Source of the DNA: Fusobacteriota bacterium
Lineage (GTDB): Bacteria > Fusobacteriota > Fusobacteriia > Bac17 > JAEWOZ01
NCBI GenBank assembly: GCA_023399505.1
Contig: JAEWOZ010000007.1
Span: forward strand, 1-12,811
Direction of reading: 5' to 3'
Length of the DNA: 12,811 nt
Both the position numbers and the translations under genes were made by a program. The notes beneath the pieces are model-generated. The model worked only from the letters and a program-made list of their open reading frames with translations. It made no database searches and had not been told where the DNA came from. Of the stretch, positions 9,042 through 12,811 are shown in pieces; position 1 is the stretch's first letter; each line of letters opens with the position of its first letter.

Positions 9042-9476
9042 TTATAACTCTAATTCTAGTACTTGAGGATTTTGAGCCATATGAGGATTTTCACTTCCAA
9101 CATATACCTTTAGTCTTTTTAACATTTGATCACCTAATTTGTTTTTAGGAAGCATTCTTTTAACTGCTAAAACTATTACATCTTCTGGCTTTTCATCTAA
9201 TTTTTCTGTTAAAGTATTAGTCTTTAAATATCCTAAATATCCACTATGTCTATAATACTTCTTTTGTTTTAGTTTTCTACCTGTTACGCCTATCTCTTTA
9301 GCGTTAGTAACAACTATAAAATCACCTGAGTCTACATGTGGAGTATAAGTAGTTTTATGTTTTCCCATTAGTCTAATAGCTATTTGAGAAGCAACTCTAC
9401 CTAAAATTTTATCTTTAACATCAACTGTGAACCATTCTCTTTTAACATCTTCTTTTCTTAAAATAAACGTTTTCAA
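9042..9476 (-). CDS. rplM: 50S ribosomal protein L13
   Basis: L13 is an early-assembling large-subunit protein. The 144-residue product has the expected WFTVDVKDKILGRVASQIA segment (about 16-34), MGKHKTTYTPHVDSGDFIVVTNA (about 38-60), KKYYRHSGYLG (about 72-82) and the signature AVKRMLPKNKLGDQMLKRLKVY (about 104-125). It starts at a TTG (9474-9476) preceded at 6 nt by AGAGGT (9483-9488); no ATG in frame gives a better N-terminus, so the TTG start is favoured. It is the first gene of rplM-rpsI, with a strong promoter at 9517-9545. Confidence 0.98.
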   Translation of the reverse strand: MKTFILRKEDVKREWFTVDVKDKILGRVASQIAIRLMGKHKTTYTPHVDSGDFIVVTNAKEIGVTGRKLKQKKYYRHSGYLGYLKTNTLTEKLDEKPEDVIVLAVKRMLPKNKLGDQMLKRLKVYVGSENPHMAQNPQVLELEL

Positions 9477-9516
9477 CTTATTACCTCTATATAAAATATA
9501 TCAAATTTTTAGATGT

Positions 9517-9545
9517 ATTTTAACATTTTATAAGCCTATTGTCAA
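9517..9545 (-). promoter_or_regulatory. Promoter of rplM-rpsI
   Basis: On the minus strand, a perfect TTGACA (9540-9545) lies 17 bases before TAAAAT (9517-9522, five of six to consensus). Transcription would begin near 9510, leaving a leader of about 33 nt before the TTG start of rplM. The layout matches the hrcA promoter in this window, which supports a standard housekeeping sigma factor. Confidence 0.82.
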
Positions 9546-9587
9546 TTATAAAAATTAAGTTCAGAGAATCTTTTATACATATATATT

Positions 9588-9623
9588 ATTTAAAAATTTC
9601 TAACAATCTATATATTTTTAAAT
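9588..9623 (-). repeat. AT-only inverted repeat after the large barrel gene
   Basis: ATTTAAAAAT (9588-9597) and ATTTTTAAAT (9614-9623) are perfect 10-bp arms around 16 bases, 12 bases past the stop of the large gene on the minus strand. A second, overlapping 9-bp pair (9616-9624 with 9632-9640) includes that stop. The stems contain little or no G:C and no clear T tract follows, so this is at best a weak terminator and may be chance in AT-rich sequence. Confidence 0.3.
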
Positions 9624-9634
9624 CTAAATTTGAT

Positions 9635-12600
9635 TTAAAATCTATAACAGATATCAATACAACCTTTTACTATAGTTTTGTCTTTGCATTTGAAATTGGG
9701 AGGATATAAATAAACTTCCTTTAAAATATTACTTGATAAACTTAAATCATTAATTACAAGCTTATTCACATTTAAACCTAAGCTAAAACTATACAATTTA
9801 AAATTGTTACTTCTTTTATTAAAATTAGAAGTATATTTAAAATCTAAGGTAATATTTACATCATCTACCAGTTTCTGTATGTCTTTGATACTTAAAGATG
9901 CCGTTTCTTTATAAAAGTTCGCTTTTTTTGAATAACCAAATATAGTACCGTCAACATTTATAATATTCCAGCCTTTAAAAAGAATAGCATTTCCACCACC
10001 TTTGAAGCTAAGAAATAACCTTTTTATTTCATTTTCTTTATAAATCACTTCGAATTTTGCAAAAATATTAGAAGAGCTAAATAACTGAAAAACACTTCCG
10101 GAAGAGTTTTCATAGATATTTGAATTTAAAAAAATTTCCCCTTTTACAATTCTTTCTAAATTAATTTTAACTCTTTTGTAATCTTCCCATTCAAACTCAT
10201 AACTTAATTTACTCAACTTATTTCTAGTGCTAAAATTTCCTTTCAAAATTAAACCTAAAATAGTTTCTTCATATTCTTTTAATTTATCTTTCATATAATT
10301 TTCCTTCTTAAAATTAAATATTAAAGAAGTTTTTAGATATTCATTTGATAGGTAAATAGTTGTTTTATTTAATAAAACCCTTTTTAAAACTTCATAATGC
10401 ATAATATGATTTTCTATAGTTAAATCCTCGATTATTTTAATATTATTGTAAAGGTTTAGCATACCCCTCAAACCTAGTGAATAAAAATAGCTTAAAAAAC
10501 TTTGATTTTTTAGTAGAAAAATTTTTCTTTCTAAACCACCGCCGCTGTTTAATTCTATATTAATAAAATTATTTTTATTAATTAAAAAATGAACGAGACT
10601 TTTCAATTTATTTTTATAACAATTTCTGCTTTTTAATTTATTAAATAAACTGAAAGAGTCGCTACTTATACTAGCTAGTATACTATTCATTTCTTTTGGA
10701 GCAGTTCCATTTTCGTCTATTCTCAAAAAATTATCTTTTATTTCATTACCTTCTAATAAATAATTTTCATGCCCATACGCTAAAGAGATTTTTATTTTAT
10801 CATTAATAGATTTCTTACCTAAATAACTTATTTTATAGTTATAATTATTCTCTGCATAAATTTCATTGTTTAAGTTTCTCAATTCTATGTCTACATTATT
10901 TTTAATATTAAAAAAAGTGAAAGGAAAAAAACTTTTAAATTCATAGCCATTACTTGAATTTTCTTCATCTAAAAAATTCGAGAAAAATGAAAAGAATTTC
11001 GCATTTAAGCAGTAATTAAAATTCTCTATTTCGAAATCGTTAACTAGAAAATTGTCTAAAATTATATCTTTGTTTAAAAAGAAATTTATTCCATTCTTTT
11101 TATAAATATTTTTAGTAAGATTTAGACAAGAAAACTTATTTAGAAGAAGATATTTTATAAAATTAAGATTATTATCTAAATCAATCAAGAAAATATGCTC
11201 TTTACTTAATGAATAGTAATCATATATACAAGATAGATTAGTGTTACCTAAAATACCATAAATTGAATACTTAGCGTGAGGTTCTATCTTTAATCTATCT
11301 TTTCTAAAAAACTCATTGTTGTTCTTTATACTTCTTTCATATGAATAAAAAGGCGTAATATCCCCTTCTAAAAATTTAAATTTAAAAATATAATTAGCGC
11401 TTAAAAGTAAAAAATTTTTAACTTCTTCTGTATCATTTTTCAATTCAAAATTTGCTTTTGTACTTAATCTTTCTGTTATATTAAAATTATTTAAAATATA
11501 CAAATTATAACTTATTAATCTAAGAAAGCTCTTTTCTTTAAAATGATTGCTAAAATTAAAAAAATTCCTGAATCTTTTTTTAAATAAAGTATTCTCCATA
11601 TTCAATTCATATCCATATTGTCCTATGGCACTTTTTTCAGTAACATATTTAGGAATAATTGTATTTGAATATTTGGAAGATAGTAAATAAGTATCAAAGG
11701 AAGAAGTTGTGTGTATTATATTTAAATTAAAATTTAAAAAATCATCTTGGCCGATTATAAAATTCATTCCATATTTGAGATTAGTTCTGTGTCCCAAAAT
11801 ATTAGAAATATTGTTTGACATAGTATAATCTATAGTTAAGTTATATTCAATTTTTTCATTTAGAGGATAACTTGAGTAGAAGTATAATTGTTGTGCAAAG
11901 TTTTTTAAATTGCTTTTTTCAGCATCACTATATATATACTTAAAAATGTTGTTCGCTTTTCCTTTACTCTCTAAATTCAAAATTAAACCGGAAATTTTAG
12001 CTTGGCTTTTTAAGTTAATACCAAAAGCTCCTTCATTAGGCGTATAAAAAAGATAAATTTTTAAAAAAAATTCTTGATCAATTAAATTATTAAAATTTGC
12101 TTCAAAACTTCCTTGATACCCTCTTAGGGAATCATTAAGAAGTACATTAGTTGAAGGGATTGATAAATCTCCTAATCTAAACAAAAAGTTATAGTCTTCT
12201 CCTAAAATAGAAAACTCAAGAAAATCAAATTTAAGATTAGGACCTTCGTTTTTATCAATATTTATATAATCTCTCGTTGTTAAAAAACTAAAAGAGCTTA
12301 AAAAACTAAATTTATTTTTTCTTTTTATAAAAGGGCTTAAGGAGAGAGAATATTTCCAAAAATTATCTTCATTTTCAATATCTTTTATTAATCCTGTTAA
12401 TTTATCTATTTCTTTTTCGCCGCTTTCTAAAAACGAATAAGAAAAATTTAAGTTAGCAGACCCTCCAATTTCAAAACTTAAATCTTCTTCATTAATTTTT
12501 TCTTTAAATTCGTTTTCTTTAGCATCATCTAAAATAGATAAAGGCTTTTTGTTAAATTCCTTTATAAGTTTGTCTAAGCTAATTTTATCTCTAATTAAAT

Positions 12601-12811
12601 TTAAAGTTCTATCATCGAAATTTAAATCTATATTCAAATAACTTGAAACGCCTTTCAGAAAACTTAAAGGCGCTGAAAGATAAACAGAAAAAACATGTCC
12701 TTTGTCTTTAATTATTTCTGCTTCATCAATAACCTTGGTTATAAAACCTTTTTCTAAAACATAATTAATACTTTCAAAGTGATATTTAAAAAAATTCTCA
12801 TTTATTTTTTC
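9635..12811 (-). CDS. Very large outer-membrane beta-barrel-like protein, N-terminus outside the window
   Basis: I do not recognise the family. A TTG at 12635-12637 could serve as a start, but it has no well-placed ribosome-binding site. The frame stays open for 58 more codons to the window edge with ordinary protein-like content (EKGFITKVIDEAEIIKDKG, then VYLSAPLSFLKG), so the gene is 5'-partial with at least 1058 residues. An N-terminal soluble part is followed, from about visible residue 110, by hundreds of residues of short alternating strands rich in Asn, Tyr, Phe, Lys and Ser, without long hydrophobic helices. The last residues are CIDICYRF, and a terminal Phe is typical of substrates of the BAM complex. 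Near visible residues 212-240 is RLGD, then LRGYQGSFEANF about 18 residues later. This GD...RG spacing recalls the first strands of ushers and some other large barrels, but that is resemblance only. It is upstream of rplM with a separate promoter between them. Transport, secretion or surface roles are all possible. Confidence 0.75.
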   Translation of the reverse strand, partial: EKINENFFKYHFESINYVLEKGFITKVIDEAEIIKDKGHVFSVYLSAPLSFLKGVSSYLNIDLNFDDRTLNLIRDKISLDKLIKEFNKKPLSILDDAKENEFKEKINEEDLSFEIGGSANLNFSYSFLESGEKEIDKLTGLIKDIENEDNFWKYSLSLSPFIKRKNKFSFLSSFSFLTTRDYINIDKNEGPNLKFDFLEFSILGEDYNFLFRLGDLSIPSTNVLLNDSLRGYQGSFEANFNNLIDQEFFLKIYLFYTPNEGAFGINLKSQAKISGLILNLESKGKANNIFKYIYSDAEKSNLKNFAQQLYFYSSYPLNEKIEYNLTIDYTMSNNISNILGHRTNLKYGMNFIIGQDDFLNFNLNIIHTTSSFDTYLLSSKYSNTIIPKYVTEKSAIGQYGYELNMENTLFKKRFRNFFNFSNHFKEKSFLRLISYNLYILNNFNITERLSTKANFELKNDTEEVKNFLLLSANYIFKFKFLEGDITPFYSYERSIKNNNEFFRKDRLKIEPHAKYSIYGILGNTNLSCIYDYYSLSKEHIFLIDLDNNLNFIKYLLLNKFSCLNLTKNIYKKNGINFFLNKDIILDNFLVNDFEIENFNYCLNAKFFSFFSNFLDEENSSNGYEFKSFFPFTFFNIKNNVDIELRNLNNEIYAENNYNYKISYLGKKSINDKIKISLAYGHENYLLEGNEIKDNFLRIDENGTAPKEMNSILASISSDSFSLFNKLKSRNCYKNKLKSLVHFLINKNNFINIELNSGGGLERKIFLLKNQSFLSYFYSLGLRGMLNLYNNIKIIEDLTIENHIMHYEVLKRVLLNKTTIYLSNEYLKTSLIFNFKKENYMKDKLKEYEETILGLILKGNFSTRNKLSKLSYEFEWEDYKRVKINLERIVKGEIFLNSNIYENSSGSVFQLFSSSNIFAKFEVIYKENEIKRLFLSFKGGGNAILFKGWNIINVDGTIFGYSKKANFYKETASLSIKDIQKLVDDVNITLDFKYTSNFNKRSNNFKLYSFSLGLNVNKLVINDLSLSSNILKEVYLYPPNFKCKDKTIVKGCIDICYRF

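Noticed and set aside
12635..12637. TTG as the true start of the large barrel gene
   Set aside because: The frame continues upstream to the window edge with protein-like sequence, and no ribosome-binding site is at a suitable distance.

Overview
The window suggests a low-GC diderm bacterium, most likely a member of the Fusobacteriota. The DnaK N-terminal quadrant lacks the roughly 23-residue insertion found in proteobacterial and spirochaete DnaK, so it is of the Firmicutes/Fusobacteria type. Its sequence (for example the [11 protein letters not shown]...QEWV block) resembles my recollection of fusobacterial DnaK. A very large beta-barrel-like protein ending in Phe, together with two lipoprotein-like genes, argues for an outer membrane. 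The family within the phylum (perhaps Leptotrichiaceae) is only a guess. The DNA is visibly AT-rich throughout.

Layout. Positions 1-4370 on the minus strand hold the HrcA-regulated chaperone operon hrcA-grpE-dnaK-dnaJ; dnaJ runs off the left edge. Its promoter (TTGACA-N17-TATACT) and a CIRCE operator lie just upstream of hrcA. A 256-bp divergent intergenic region (4333-4588) then carries a repeat-rich, operator-like patch and a plausible plus-strand promoter. It precedes two adjacent plus-strand paralogues (4589-6783) that encode predicted exported, probably lipid-anchored, beta-rich proteins of unknown function. These converge on a minus-strand pair of nucleoside-type ABC permeases (6798-8556), and the convergent genes share one bidirectional hairpin terminator. 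Upstream of the permeases on the same strand are a terminator and the rplM-rpsI ribosomal protein operon (8628-9476) with its own strong promoter at 9517-9545. From 9635 to the right edge lies one open frame of at least 1058 residues, a large outer-membrane-barrel-like protein whose N-terminus is outside the window.

How the genes work together. HrcA represses its own operon through CIRCE, and GrpE, DnaK and DnaJ form the Hsp70 folding cycle. L13 and S9 are a conserved ribosomal pair. The permeases have no ATPase or substrate-binding gene beside them, and both have an unusually short cytoplasmic coupling loop, so they must recruit partners encoded elsewhere or be degenerating. The paralogous lipoprotein pair and the giant barrel are the least explained parts of the window. 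I see no RNA genes, insertion sequences, CRISPR arrays or phage genes, and no gene-free stretch longer than 300 bases.
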